Of a stretch of 64,000 bases of DNA, positions 40,442 through 50,198 are shown piece by piece. A model generated the notes under the pieces. It saw only the letters and a list, made by a program, of their open reading frames with translations, had not been told where the DNA came from and did no database searches. The position numbers and the translations under genes are program-made. Positions within the stretch are counted from its first letter, which is position 1. Each line of letters begins with the position of its first letter. Source of the DNA: Hydractinia symbiolongicarpus. Lineage: Eukaryota > Cnidaria > Hydrozoa > Anthoathecata > Hydractiniidae. Location: the NCBI RefSeq assembly GCF_029227915.1, contig NC_079885.1, positions 13,033,001-13,097,000 on the forward strand, given 5' to 3'.

Positions 40442-40995
40442 GTACCTTCAGAGGATGTTAAGGCTTGGTAATAGTTCTTCAGGCGTTTATCTAGATTCTC
40501 GGCCCAATTTTCATCATTCGGATCTCGCAGATAATCCAAAGGATGTAGTGTATAGAACGGATACCCATAGACGATACCTTTGATAACATTGGGTTCATTT
40601 TCCAGATCAATATCGACTAAGCGTCTATCTTCTATAGCAAACATGAGTATGTCGCCTATTGTTGCTAAATCCCATAGCTTCAATTCCTTATCTTTGATGA
40701 CATGGTAACAGATTGCACCATAGTTGTTCTCTTTAACATCAACAATATGCAGCCCTAGACGTTGAATATCAGCCTCTAGATCCTCGTCGATCTCGCTTCT
40801 CGCAAATGTTGCCCATGCTTTTTTCCCTGATGCTACCCTGTTTAAAAGCTCTTTATCATTGGGGTGCTCAAACCCCTTGTAGTATAGTCCATCTCGAAAC
40901 CTAAAATTTTCCAGGCAGGTAGGACAATAACCAGCCCCAGGTACTTGAATATTGTAATCATTTGTGAATTGTTGTGTTTTTATGTATGCCTCCAT
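40438..40995 (-). CDS. Conserved Polinton protein of unknown function (CPTCLENF), element B
   Basis: Open frame without breaks; an upstream in-frame ATG at 41031 exists, but MEAYIKTQQF at 40995 aligns with the D copy (MDAYVQQEQF) and is the likelier start. Features: CPTCLENF (possible half zinc site), YYKGFEHPNDKELLNRVA, GLHIVDVKENNYGAICYHVI and NEPNVIKGIVYGYPFYTLHP. The C-terminus is 30 residues longer than in D. About 186 residues. It is convergent with, and overlaps by 4 bases, the integrase. No enzymatic motif is evident to me. Confidence 0.6.
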   Translation of the reverse strand: MEAYIKTQQFTNDYNIQVPGAGYCPTCLENFRFRDGLYYKGFEHPNDKELLNRVASGKKAWATFARSEIDEDLEADIQRLGLHIVDVKENNYGAICYHVIKDKELKLWDLATIGDILMFAIEDRRLVDIDLENEPNVIKGIVYGYPFYTLHPLDYLRDPNDENWAENLDKRLKNYYQALTSSEGT

Positions 40996-41054
40996 CTTTT
41001 GATATTTCATGATATTTTTAGCTTTTAGCATGAAGCCAAACGGGTCAAAAATGA

Positions 41055-41085
41055 TAATTTTACTACTCCTGTGATAGTAAAATTA
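41055..41085. terminator. Perfect 11-bp hairpin 3' of the BRO-like gene (element B)
   Basis: TAATTTTACTA and TAGTAAAATTA around CTCCTGTGA. It starts 14 nt beyond the BRO-like stop (about 41099) and has the same stem as the hairpin 3' of the ATPase gene at 41948. Confidence 0.7.
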
Positions 41086-41098
41086 GTGCCTCCTAGTC

Positions 41099-41765
41099 TT
41101 CTAGTGTCGAAACAACCAAATCGTATAGGTCATCTCGAGTAAGGTCAATAAGCCTGAAATTGTTTCTGTAACGCTCCACATGCTCCTCCTCTTCAAACCG
41201 AATAAAGGAGTGTATACTGTTGGGGTTGTCTGATGACTACAATCTCTTCTGCGTTTGGGTAGTTGTCCTTGAACCACCATCTCTTGGTCTTGATGTTACG
41301 CCTCTGCACACGCGTGCAGTAATAGGGAAGATGATGGTACTCGTCGTCGTCCTGTGCACTGTGCTTGCGATGGATTATGATGACGTTGTCTTTACCTAGA
41401 TCTTGGGCATGTGGTACATGTCTTTCTGGAAGCCTTCCATTTTCCTGGGTCTGTACCTCGAGTTCATCCCCCAGCACCACGAGCTGCTTGTCTCGGTCGT
41501 CTAGATCGTCCTCGAGTATAGCGACGGCTATATCCATGTCCTCAATGGTCTCCTGTAGTTTTTCCACACCCTTCCCAGCCAACCATTTTGTCAAAGCGAC
41601 GGCCTTGGGTTTTCTTGATTTGACAACAATCCCTAGGGCGCAATCTAGCGTGACAAAGACGTCATGCGGATTTTTCCCTCCCCCTAGCATACCCGACCGG
41701 GGTGGGGTGGCACCGTCCTCACTTTTTCCTACAATTTGTTGCCTTGTTATAGTTTCCTCAGCCAA
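41099..41765 (-). pseudogene. BRO/MSV199-like DNA-binding protein, element B
   Basis: Frame 41765-41193 starts MAEETITRQQIVGKSEDGAT. It has a helical DNA-binding-type domain (FVTLDCALGIVVKSRKPKAV, LTKWLAGKGVEKLQETIED), a coiled coil (IAVAILEDDLDDRDKQLVVL), then KDNVIIIHRKHSAQDDDEYH and WFKDNYPNAEEIVVIR. A frame shift near 41230 moves the end to another frame (FIRFEEEEHVERYRNNFRLI) stopping near 41099. The D homologue is at 16006-15365 with the same break position class. The architecture (MSV199/BRO start, coiled coil, KDNVI domain) is that of accessory proteins of large DNA viruses. Confidence 0.65.
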
Positions 41766-41947
41766 ATATTAAAAATTGCGCGCTATGTCAGCAATACCAA
41801 AAAAGCCTTCCCAGATCAGCTCTTTTGAACAGAGGCTGATTTTGCCCATCGAAGAGAGTCTCGATGGCTCCGGCAGGTACTGTGTTGAATAAGGCGAGTT
41901 GTGAAGACATTTTAATATACAAGGGGTCAACCAGAAGATTTCACCTG

Positions 41948-41974
41948 TAATTTTACTACCGGATAGTAAAATTA
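41948..41974. terminator. Perfect 11-bp hairpin 3' of the ATPase gene (element B)
   Basis: TAATTTTACTA and TAGTAAAATTA around CCGGA. The stem is identical to that at 41055-41085. It lies about 40 nt beyond the ATPase stop (42017-42015). Confidence 0.7.
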
Positions 41975-42014
41975 ACGTCGGTAAGTGAAGGGTTTATAGC
42001 CCCTCCCCCACAAG

Positions 42015-42598
42015 TCACTCGAGAACCTTAAAAGTCCTAGGGTGCTCCAATCTCATGTTTAGATTTTTCAACCCAACCCTGATCTCATCTCAATCGGATA
42101 TCATATTAGTCTCTTCATTAATAAGCTTCATGTCAGATTTTTCGTTTGGATACCACAAAAACAGGGCTTTTTTCTGTCTCCTCAAATTTCTAGGCAAGAC
42201 AGTGTACGACTGCGTGAGTAGCCACAAACTATGCTTCCTGTGCCTACCACTGAAGGCAAGCTCAAGTAACTGCTGACTTTTTTTATCGAGGCTCTCGTCA
42301 GCTATACAGCCATCAACTATGAATAGACTCTCTTCACCTGCGAGTAACGACGACAATTTTTGGTCCATTCAAACAGTTGGTCCTTAGGACCGATCAGGAA
42401 CACGTTATTGTCTCTCCATAGCGAGGCTCTCTCAAGGTATGTCTTATTCCATCTAATTGTTGGACATAAAATAACGATATTGTAATAGTGGTGCCTGTAT
42501 TCATTTTCCAACAAATCCAGGACATGCTGAGTCTTCCCCCAGCTTGTGGGCCCTGTAAAAATACAGGTATGTGGGTCCCTTACGACGTCTAGCATCAT
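42015..42598 (-). pseudogene. A32/FtsK-like DNA-packaging ATPase of Polinton B
   Basis: Frame 42598-42317 has MMLDVVRDPHTCIFTGPTSW with Walker A GPTSWGKT. Frame 42368-42090 has Walker B SLFIVDGCIAD (the second acidic residue common in this family, DD, is DG here), then KKSQQLLELAFSGRHRKHSL, WLLTQSYTVLPRNLRRQKKA (sensor and arginine region) and LFLWYPNEKSDMKL. The C-terminal end LEHPRTFKVLE is in another frame near 42055-42018. Two breaks (about 42330 and 42080). In virus-like elements it pumps DNA into the capsid. No copy is found in Polinton D. Confidence 0.85.
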
Positions 42599-42621
42599 TT
42601 TATTGATAACACCATTTTTTA

Positions 42622-42981
42622 TTATGTACTTTTGGGTACGTCGCGGCGCAGGTAAATCAAATCCACACGCCGCCGTGATTGTTCACCAAAGACCCAGGCA
42701 GGCAGGGCAGAACTTGGTCTTTCGAGTATTTTATTCGAGGGGTAGAGGGTTAAACTCCAGCTAACCATCCAGGTACCGCAATGCCTTGCGTTACCTTTGA
42801 TGATTAGTGCCTTTTCCTGGCTTATTGGGCAGGGTGCGAGGTTAAAAAAAGGCATCTTGATGGGTGTTTTCAACAGTTTGATGTACCGAGGTACGATGTC
42901 GTATGTGAACAGGGTATAGAGGCGTAGGTAATTTTCCTGTTGGGCCTTTTTAATTTCTTTATCAATTCTGATGGGGTCCAT
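42622..42981 (-). CDS. Unknown Polinton protein between the GWIPASIVPK gene and the ATPase (element B)
   Basis: Open frame of 119 residues starting MDPIRIDKEIKKAQQENYLR; its ATG overlaps the stop of the preceding gene (ATAAATG arrangement), favouring this start. It has LYTLFTYDIVPRYIKLLKTP, MPFFNLAPCPISQEKALIIK and ends RVDLIYLRRDVPKST. This is the slot where some Polintons carry the adenain-type protease, but I see no His/Asp/Cys protease motifs. D has no counterpart. Function unknown. Confidence 0.5.
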   Translation of the reverse strand: MDPIRIDKEIKKAQQENYLRLYTLFTYDIVPRYIKLLKTPIKMPFFNLAPCPISQEKALIIKGNARHCGTWMVSWSLTLYPSNKILERPSSALPAWVFGEQSRRRVDLIYLRRDVPKST

Positions 42982-43251
42982 TTATTTAGGCTTTGGAACA
43001 ATACTCGCGGGAATCCAACCCTTCTTCACCGCCATTTCGCGACTCGCTCTCCCTGTGGCAAAATAGGCCACCATCTCGAGGACATCATTGGTATCCATCT
43101 TGGTAGAGGGGCGTGAAATGCCCAAGAATTTCTCACCTGCTAGGCTTTAGGCAAAGGTGAAAGATAGATCTACGACAGTCTCATAGAGCATATCTAAAAT
43201 TTCCTTCTCCTTGGGGGTTACGTTGCTTTCCATGTGAGCTTTGCTTGTCAT
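42979..43251 (-). pseudogene. Small conserved Polinton protein (GWIPASIVPK), element B
   Basis: The minus-strand start at 43251 gives MTSKAHMESNVTPKEKEILD and MLYETVVDLSFTFA, then an in-frame TAA near 43150, then LAGEKFLGISRPSTKMDTND and YFATGRASREMAVKKGWIPA, ending SIVPKPK and a stop overlapping the next start. The last 40 residues are nearly identical to the D copy at 13016-13255. Function unknown. Confidence 0.65.
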
Positions 43252-43285
43252 TTATTTGGAGCGTTTTAAAAATTGAAATTTGAGA

Positions 43286-43552
43286 CTAAGCTTTGCTCTG
43301 TTGGGGCTCGGGATGAATCGCGGGCTTGTGGGGTTTGTTTGCAAACTTGTACCACCACACCCCAACCCCTATGGCAAGCACGGCAAGCGTTCCCACACCA
43401 TAAAGGTAGACCGACAGTACGGAACTGGTCCCAGAAGAGGTTTTGACTGTAGGTTCTACAGTACCCTCTTGTTGTCTAAGTTCTTCCTTCCTCTTCTGAT
43501 GCTTCACTGGTTTTGTAATGATTCGCTCTTGTTGTCCTTGTTCTTCACCCAT
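43286..43552 (-). CDS. Small Polinton membrane protein (RIITKPVKH family), element B
   Basis: Open frame of 88 residues: MGEEQGQQERIITKPVKHQK, a basic stretch (RKEELRQQEG), a Ser/Thr linker and one membrane helix (VYLYGVGTLAVLAIGVGVWW) near residues 47-68, followed by YKFANKPHKPAIHPEPQQSK. Single-pass, N-terminus probably inside by charge. It is homologous to the broken D gene at 12619-13001 and, as there, is followed by the GWIPASIVPK gene. Confidence 0.65.
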   Translation of the reverse strand: MGEEQGQQERIITKPVKHQKRKEELRQQEGTVEPTVKTSSGTSSVLSVYLYGVGTLAVLAIGVGVWWYKFANKPHKPAIHPEPQQSKA

Positions 43553-43593
43553 TTCTTATAACTCCTAGAACCAGAAATTTTACTGCCTGATCT

Positions 43594-44076
43594 TCAGGAA
43601 TGATCTTCCTTAGTCTCCTCTTCCTCTTTTTTGCTCATATGCCGGGCTGTATGCCCAACCACTAAAATTGGAGCTAGACATCTACCAGTTGTATAATAGA
43701 CTAGTACGCCCAGGTCCGTCATGGCGTCTCGAAAAATAGGATCTTCCTCGATGTCTTTTCGGAGGTCTTCGACACTGTCGATCTTCACGAAATTTCCAAT
43801 CAAATTTGCGTACAGATTGACTACGTGAGTAGTTAACGCCTTGGCTGTCTTCTCTCCCTTCTCTTGGAGCTCACGTTGAACGTACTCAGCATGTACCTTG
43901 CCGATAGCTTCATCAGGAGCCTTATCAATAAAACCTTCTGTACATTTTTTTGGCAAGAGATTTCCTTTGCCCTTACGCAGGGCTTCTTTTAAGGCTTGGC
44001 GCTTATCCGTAGGCTGTCGAACGTGTTCAAAAGATTCTGCGGAGGTGTCGTCGAAAATACTCGCGAGCTGACTCAT
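43594..44076 (-). CDS. 160-residue Polinton protein of unknown function, element B
   Basis: The open frame extends to 44154, but MSQLASIFDDTSAESFEHVR at 44076 is the first plausible start after a frame of poor composition. It continues KRQALKEALRKGKGNLLPKK, EAIGKVHAEYVQRELQEKGE and a helix-rich second half ending in a hydrophobic stretch (MTDLGVLVYYTTGRCLAPIL). It ends with a Lys/Glu-rich tail. Located directly downstream of PolB. No homologue was seen in D, where the AT-rich block sits instead. A degenerate AATTTTACTG arm lies just 3' of it. Confidence 0.55.
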   Translation of the reverse strand: MSQLASIFDDTSAESFEHVRQPTDKRQALKEALRKGKGNLLPKKCTEGFIDKAPDEAIGKVHAEYVQRELQEKGEKTAKALTTHVVNLYANLIGNFVKIDSVEDLRKDIEEDPIFRDAMTDLGVLVYYTTGRCLAPILVVGHTARHMSKKEEEETKEDHS

Positions 44077-44166
44077 TCTCTTTATTGTATGGCGATAACG
44101 AAAAAGACATAAGCGATCAGGGCATAAGGTAGTATTACGGTGATATACAAGCACACTTCCATGGTT

Positions 44167-47100
44167 TTATTCTCGGGCGTCTGCCCGACGGTAATGTCCA
44201 CGGGCTAGTTTTGTAATTTGGTTTGGTTGCACGAACCTTTTGTCATCTGCCCTGTTAAGTGCTAACTTGTTCACCTTTTGGGTATATATTTGATGGTTCT
44301 TGCTCTGAAATAACACCTGACTTTTGTATATATCAACGCCTTCCTCCAAATAGTCGTCAAATGTAATAGACTTTTTGGTAATGCACTTCTTTACACCCTT
44401 TGCTTTCCTGTCACCACCCTCTTTTGTTAGACTCTCGTAGGCATAGAGTTTTGTTCTCGGCGTTATAAACTCCGTCATAATTTTCCCTACTAGTTCGTCC
44501 TTCATCAGGCCAACGACCTTTTTGTTTTCCCCGATAGGAAGAGGTCTATTATCATCCTTGTTGTAGGCACTCGTGTCAAAACGTGTCTCGACAACCTGCG
44601 CAATGTCAAGATAAAAGTCCTCTGTTCGAATGTGGTAAACGAACTTGATACCATATTTGGGCTGCATGAAATCATGATGAAATTCGTACATGATTAGCTT
44701 TGACAAATCGAGGATCGCCTGACCAATGTATACGGGCTTGTTCATCTTGACCTCCGTCTTGCCCATCTCTACACCTAGGAGGTGCTTACTGAACCGGCTT
44801 CCACCTTTAAAGTTGAGCTTCATGACAAGCTTCATATATTTGTCCTCGTTGGTAACCAGCTGAATGTTTCGATGTTTCCGGATATTTTCCATAGTCTTAC
44901 CGAACACTGAGAGGTTCATGAACTTGTAAAAATCCTTCTCGAAGTCATTCCTGGAAGCAGTTCTCAACCTCGTGTTTCGATCGATGTACCCTTTTAACCA
45001 GGGCTTTTGGTTAAACTGAATGACTCTATACACCTTCTTCAGCTCAAGCCCGTACTTTATAGCTTCGTGGAGAGCTTTGATATGCACTACATACCCAAGC
45101 TTGTCTTTTAAATTTGGTATCAGTTTTTCGACTTTGTTGATCACTATGCGTTCAGGTAAAAATGGTAACTCGTTATGTGTGTCTTGAAACCTTTCAGGAT
45201 AGTCGATATCTACCTCGAGGAAGTATCCATACTTGTTCTTTTCAACAAGTTTCGCGATTCGCTTTTCAGTAAATTCCTCAACGTTGGTCCATTTGAAGCC
45301 ATCCGTTGGTAGGTCTTGACACATGGCCCATCCGTATAGGTTATTGGCATCTAGGTACTGCAGGTAAGAGGATGCGTCATCCGGGTTATACTGATCACCC
45401 CATATACTTGTTGTTTGCCTTGGCATAGGGATGTACCGCCTGAATTATACCTCCTCGGATACCTTTTTCCATCATCAATAGCATGTTGGGATCCGTGAGG
45501 AGCTCTAACCTTATCCCGGTATACTTGACTGCCGCCTTCCATGCCAGGTCATGTGCTGAGTAAAAGTGCGCAGGATCAAGCTTATAGTTTTCCAAGCACA
45601 CGTCTTAAAACGTTTCAAAAACGTCGGCCAATAGCAGGACGTCTGTGGTGAGGTAAACATCATAGTAGTCACCCATGGTAACCTCATCATCCTCTGGGGT
45701 GATACGATTCCATACTTTTTCTCGCATGTTCGTAATCCTCGTCACTAATCCCATTCATGTTTAGCTTGCTGTAAAATGATTCCTTGGTGGTAGCTCCAAC
45801 TCTTCAAATCGCTGCCAATCATCCATGCAGTCGTACGGATAGAGACCCTTTCTGCGCATGAGTTGAAACGTGTCATCCTTTTTGAAAAAGCAATGGAGAT
45901 TTTTGCACTGTTCGTCGGTAAGGTTGCTTGCCAATTTATCCAGGCTTGATGCCATGAATCTACAGCTATCGATGAATCTGAGGTCTATGGTCTTATAGAC
46001 CTCACCATCACCATACCCCATACCCGCAAATGGTACCTTAATTTTAACATTGAAGCTGATGTACTTTTCAGAATTTTCAGCGATACAACCAATGTCCTGT
46101 GTGTTATACTTTTCCCCCAATTCCCGGATGAAGAGATGCGCATCGTACCCACTTAAGTTATGGAAGATCACAGGTATATGGCTTGGTATCTTGTATTTGA
46201 GATTACAGTTGTTATGCGCAGCGCCTCTATATAACCCCGTATAGTGACAATGGTCCCGGACCTAACGGTTATTCACGTTGTTAAACGGCTTCACGCAGAT
46301 GTGGCATTCCGTGGCCTCGCTATGTTCCCTTTTAAACACCTTTGGTAGTTCCAACATTGGTTGTTGCGGGAATGTCTTATATAGCCGCTTCACTTCGTCT
46401 TCCAGATGACCAACGAACCGCGTGATACAATGGATCTGGTACATTTCCGTATGCAAATGTACAATATGTACACCATCCAGATGGTACATGCTTGTTCAGC
46501 TTTTTCATCTTCATACTCCACTGGTATTAGTGTGCTTTCAAAGTCCGCGTATATTGCAAAGGGCACCTTGAATTGGATCTGACCATCCCTGTATTTTAAC
46601 CATTTTTCACCTTCTTTTGGCATCGTGATTTTAACCGCCTCGTGGTCCTTGCAGTAGTGATAATGCTTGTCCCTCGATTCAACCGTGTTGAAGGCTTGAA
46701 GGCAGTTTAGGCAAAAAAGCATTAATTTTGTGTTCTTTGAGGTCTCACTACCTAATAGTCGCGATAGACTCTTGACAGCTGTGTAGTGGGTCTTTTTACC
46801 ATCCGTGATAAGCAGCTGATTCACCAGCCTGTTACGCTTAATGTTGTGCGAGGATTGCTGCAGGATGTTTATCTTCTTTCTCATTACATACAAAACGTTC
46901 ACCGCAATGTCCGTGTTGTTCTTCTCAAACTTGGATATGTCTTTGATGGTTGTAGGGAACTCTATATCCTGCCAATTGTAGAGAGGAATATATCGCTGCA
47001 TCTGAGATATTCGATTCGGGTTCTTTCCGATCTCTGCATGGTGTAGGGATGCTATGACGCCACGCTTGAAACATGCTTCGTCCTCATTTTTTTGGTTGAT

Positions 47101-48026
47101 GATAGTCTTTTTCGAGGCTCTCCATGCAGGTAACTCTATGTAAGAGGAACCCCTCGTTAGTTGTATGGAAATCTACATCTAGGTGTAGAATTCTATCAAT
47201 AGTAAATCCACTCCGGGGTAATGCCGGATGTTTTACGTGTGTTTTGATTAATGTAAACATTTTATCCAGTGCATCATCCACGTCGCTACCCTGGAAAATT
47301 TCCGTTATATTACTATTAAAAGGTTCATCTACCCTGGTATACTCATTATCTTTTACTTCCGATGTCGGCACTATTTTCTTCTTCCACATGATCCACAGGG
47401 ACATCTGTACCTTTGCCGAGTCCATATCTCTTACCTGCTCCTCGATCAAGGTTTTCACGTTGGTTTAACCATCGTTATACACCCGTCAACATCAGCCTTT
47501 TCTATACCAGGAATGCGGAAACTTCGAAATGTCTTACGCAGCACGTGCTTATGTTCCCGGGGCGTAAAATCTTGCCCTGGCCGATCATATAGATTTTGAA
47601 TATCTTCGAGGTAGTCTTCTTCAGCCTCTTCTTTCACTTCTCATGAAGCGTAGGTCTCGCGATGATGTTAGTCGCACTATCATAGAGATTCTTAACTTTA
47701 CGCTTAAAGGCCGCATAGGTTCTCCTGACTCCCTTTTTTATAGGCTTGGGAACAGCGTCCACTAACTAGTTGTACCATCCTCGCATCTTGGTTTTCACGA
47801 CCGAACGATTTTTTGAAATCTCCTGTTTTTCAAATACATCCATGGCCTCCGGTGTTGGTATTATTGTCACGGGTCTAATTGGTTTTCGTTGTCCAACCCT
47901 CCTAGGTGGTCTCTGTGGTTGATCTTCCAGCAAAGAAACCAATTCGGCCTTGCGTAGCTTGTAGTAACCGGTCAACCAACGGCTTTTCGCGATATCGCGT
48001 AATTCTTTTACAGTGTGCTTGTTCAT
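44167..48026 (-). pseudogene. Type-B DNA polymerase of Polinton B, motif C deleted
   Basis: Start at 48026: MNKHTVKELRDIAKSRWLTG (SAP-like). Pieces 48026-47766, 47637-47455, 47458-47084, 47001-46390, 46489-46262, 46171-45761, 45601-45395 and 45426-44167 follow. Visible: a zinc pair (FCLNCLQAFNTVESRDKHYH), Exo I (YADFEST), CHICVKPFNN, Exo II (NLSGYDAHLF), motif A (YLDANNLYGW near 45330) and motif B (LSVFGKTMENIR near 44900). After motif B the text runs QPKYGIKFVYHIRTEDFYLD. The FTDTDS-type motif C expected there is missing, though the frame stays open, so a short in-frame deletion removed the catalytic Asp pair. The last 419 residues are an unbroken frame ending ADARE. Seven frame breaks upstream. 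Confidence 0.92.
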
Positions 48027-48109
48027 TGTTTTATTGTATATGAATTTGATTGTCAGTGAAATACAAGGATGGTCAAAACTAGCACAGTCATTTCTGACAT
48101 AGTTGGTCG

Positions 48110-48356
48110 CGTTGCGCATGCGTTAATTGTCAGCGGATTTTTGCTGATTGTCAGCAGTCATGTAACTGGAATTTACCTTGATGTGTGCCAAAAATTTTAC
48201 TCATTTGAGACATGATTTACCTCGTTATGCGTGAATAAGCACAGCATGTTGGGACTTGCCTCTGTACATGTTGGATAGTAAGGATTTGTTGTGTTTGATC
48301 ATGCGTGCGCGTGTTCGCGTGTGCAACTGTGCCAGAACATACATTTCTCTATCTCT
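48110..48356 (-). repeat. Right terminal inverted repeat of Polinton B
   Basis: Read inward on the minus strand, it starts AGAGATAGAGAAATGTATGT, then GCACACGCGAACACGCGCAC, AAACACAACAAATCC, one 40-bp CATGCTGTGCTTATTCACGC unit and the inner AACGCATGCGCAAC block before the PolB start. Block order equals the left end and the Polinton C terminus. Confidence 0.8.
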
Positions 48357-48893
48357 ACAAGGTTTTAATTTTCTTTGGTAAATGGGTTGCTGACGTCATC
48401 AAAATAAAAATGACGCTTCTTTTTCCTTTTTAACTGCACAATTTGGGTAAGTTTTCCAAACCTGGGTCCTCTAAGCCGTTTTGAAATGAACGGGTTGATG
48501 ACGTCATCAAACATCCTTCAAACCCCAATATCTTTGCAACTGTTTGTCAAAAGTACATGATCCTATACATTTCTTGATCAGCGTTTCAAGATCTTTACGA
48601 TGAAGGCAACAGGTATACAAATCTTTAAAAAAAATTATGCTTTGGCGGATCTTCGCTGACGTCAGCCAATTTTTTAAACCCTAATATCTCCTTAGGCGTT
48701 TGTGGAAAACGCATGATCCTAAACATTATTTTGATCAGCGTATCAACCTCTACACATTACAGGCAAAGAATACACTAACTTTCGCCAATTCTTTTTTTAA
48801 CTGCACTGCTGACATTAGCAAAACAACTAAAACAACCTATTTTTCTATTATTCTTCTGCCTAAGTGGATTTTTTCACGGCCTTATCGACTAGT
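48357..48893 (+). mobile_element. Helitron-like non-autonomous element, degenerate, with tandem interior
   Basis: Two diverged copies of a unit of roughly 160-180 bp, each with a TGACGTCA step, 'CCCTAATATCT' and 'GATCAGCGT', run from about 48390 to 48800. The stretch ends with GTGGATTTTTTCAC hairpin and CTTATCGACTAGT at 48893, the Helitron-type tail also seen at 29883 and 50340. The 5' end is uncertain, and Polinton B abuts at 48356. Confidence 0.45.
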
Positions 48894-49707
48894 TTAATAT
48901 AAGATGCTAGTCTTTAATCCCTAACATTGTGCAACGGTTTGTCTTGCTTATTAAGTTATTAAGTAGTAATTAACTACATCAAACACATCCACTTTGCCTG
49001 TTACAGATAGACACACATACTTTTCGTATCATTATATAGATGAGAAAAATTTATTAACCTCATAGAAAACTTTGAAAAAAACAGAACCTTGGACTGAATA
49101 TTAATATAAAGGGTTACGCCCGCCGAAACAGCGTTCCTATGTTCGGCATGTGAAAGGAATTACAGAGGAGTCTCGCTAGATGAAAAAATGAAAATAATTA
49201 AAACAACAAATTTTGATGTTGATTCGCATGTCAAGGAATATCATAAATATAAAAGAATAACAATTGGCAAGGTTTTACGACAGAAAGGGAGCCAGGAAAT
49301 TTGGTTGACAAATATGCCGTTTTTGTTAAGAAAAGTAATAAAATTGTTGGACATCTTCCGCTAGGAAAAACTGTTTTTTTTACTTTTTTTGAGAGCAGAT
49401 AAATATGGTTGCAATGTCTTGGTAACGGGGAAACATGTAAAGTTAGGTGACGATGATGGGATGCAAGTTCCATGTACTTTGAACTTAATTGGTCGAAAAA
49501 AATTTATTGATGTTTTACAGAAAACATAAAAGTTAGTATTAAAAAATAAATTATTTTCTGAGAGATATATTTGTACAAATTTTACCTTCGTTTTCACCTG
49601 TTTAGCTGCATGAAAATTGCTATAATAACCCAATTCTTTGGCATACATGCGGGCTTCTCTTTTACAAGTTGTCGTCTTTTGAAATGGTTTGACTCCGTTT
49701 TGACAAA

Positions 49708-49929
49708 AAACACTGGAGTACAACACCGTCGAGTTTATAAAAAGTTCTCTCTTAATTTTTGCTATAGATAAAGATTGTAAATTGTCCCAAGGGACTATAA
49801 ATTATTTCGAGACAGCGGAAAGTTCGAGATAGCGGAAAATTCTAGATAGCGGAAAATTCTAGATAGCGGAATGTTCGAGAAAGCGATATTCAAGAAGGCG
49901 CATACTCGATATAGTGCGACTCCACTGTA
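49708..49929. mobile_element. pogo/Tigger-like MITE with 17-bp internal repeats
   Basis: Left CACTGGAGTACAACACCGTC and the complement of the right end (CAGTGGAGTCGCACTATATC) begin alike, in the CAGTGGA style of pogo/Tigger ends. Inside, a 17-bp unit TCGAGATAGCGGAAAAT or TCTAGATAGCGGAAAAT is repeated about five times between 49806 and 49885. Confidence 0.5.
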
Positions 49930-50198
49930 AGTGCAGAGTGATGAAGAGTATTGCGACGAAAGTGAGAACGATGCCTTAGCCTGCGGTTTTCCGTAACGCA
50001 CAATCGGACGAAAACGAAATACAAGATTCTTTGCTACGTCCTTACCCAGCCTGTACCAGTAGTTCTCTATCATACTTTATGAACATTTAACGTTTAAAAT
50101 ACAAGAACCTACGGAAATCGTCACCACAACTCGTAGCGTAATATCTCGTGTACACAGCAAAACGATATTATGTAAAATTAGATCGGTGAACAAACATA

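Larger units (their letters stand above)
33318..48356. mobile_element. Polinton/Maverick 'B', about 15.0 kb, decayed
   Basis: Ends AGAGATAGAGAAATGTATGT at 33318 and its complement ending at 48356 enclose a near-full Polinton gene set. From the right: PolB (-), 160-aa protein (-), TM protein (-), GWIPASIVPK protein (-), unknown (-), ATPase (-), BRO-like (-), CLENF protein (-). Then on the + strand integrase, hydrophobic protein, Cys-repeat protein and major-capsid-type. Coiled-coil (-), minor-capsid-type (+), KQLYIT protein (-), small helical (-), YPDW protein (+), Cys-rich protein (+) and VPDxFKT-repeat protein (+) complete it. No adenain-type protease was seen. The flanks ATCATC and ACAAGG do not match, so no 6-bp target duplication is present. 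Confidence 0.92.

Noticed and set aside
42622-42981. Possible adenain-type protease
   Set aside because: No His, Asp/Glu and Cys motifs in the right order could be found.
48885-49040. Helitron 5' end on the minus strand (TCTATATAATGATACG at 49040)
   Set aside because: It resembles a Helitron start but no matching 3' end could be paired with confidence, so it is not listed as an element.
49361-49726. 121-residue minus-strand ORF
   Set aside because: Overlaps a MITE and has no domain features; likely chance.
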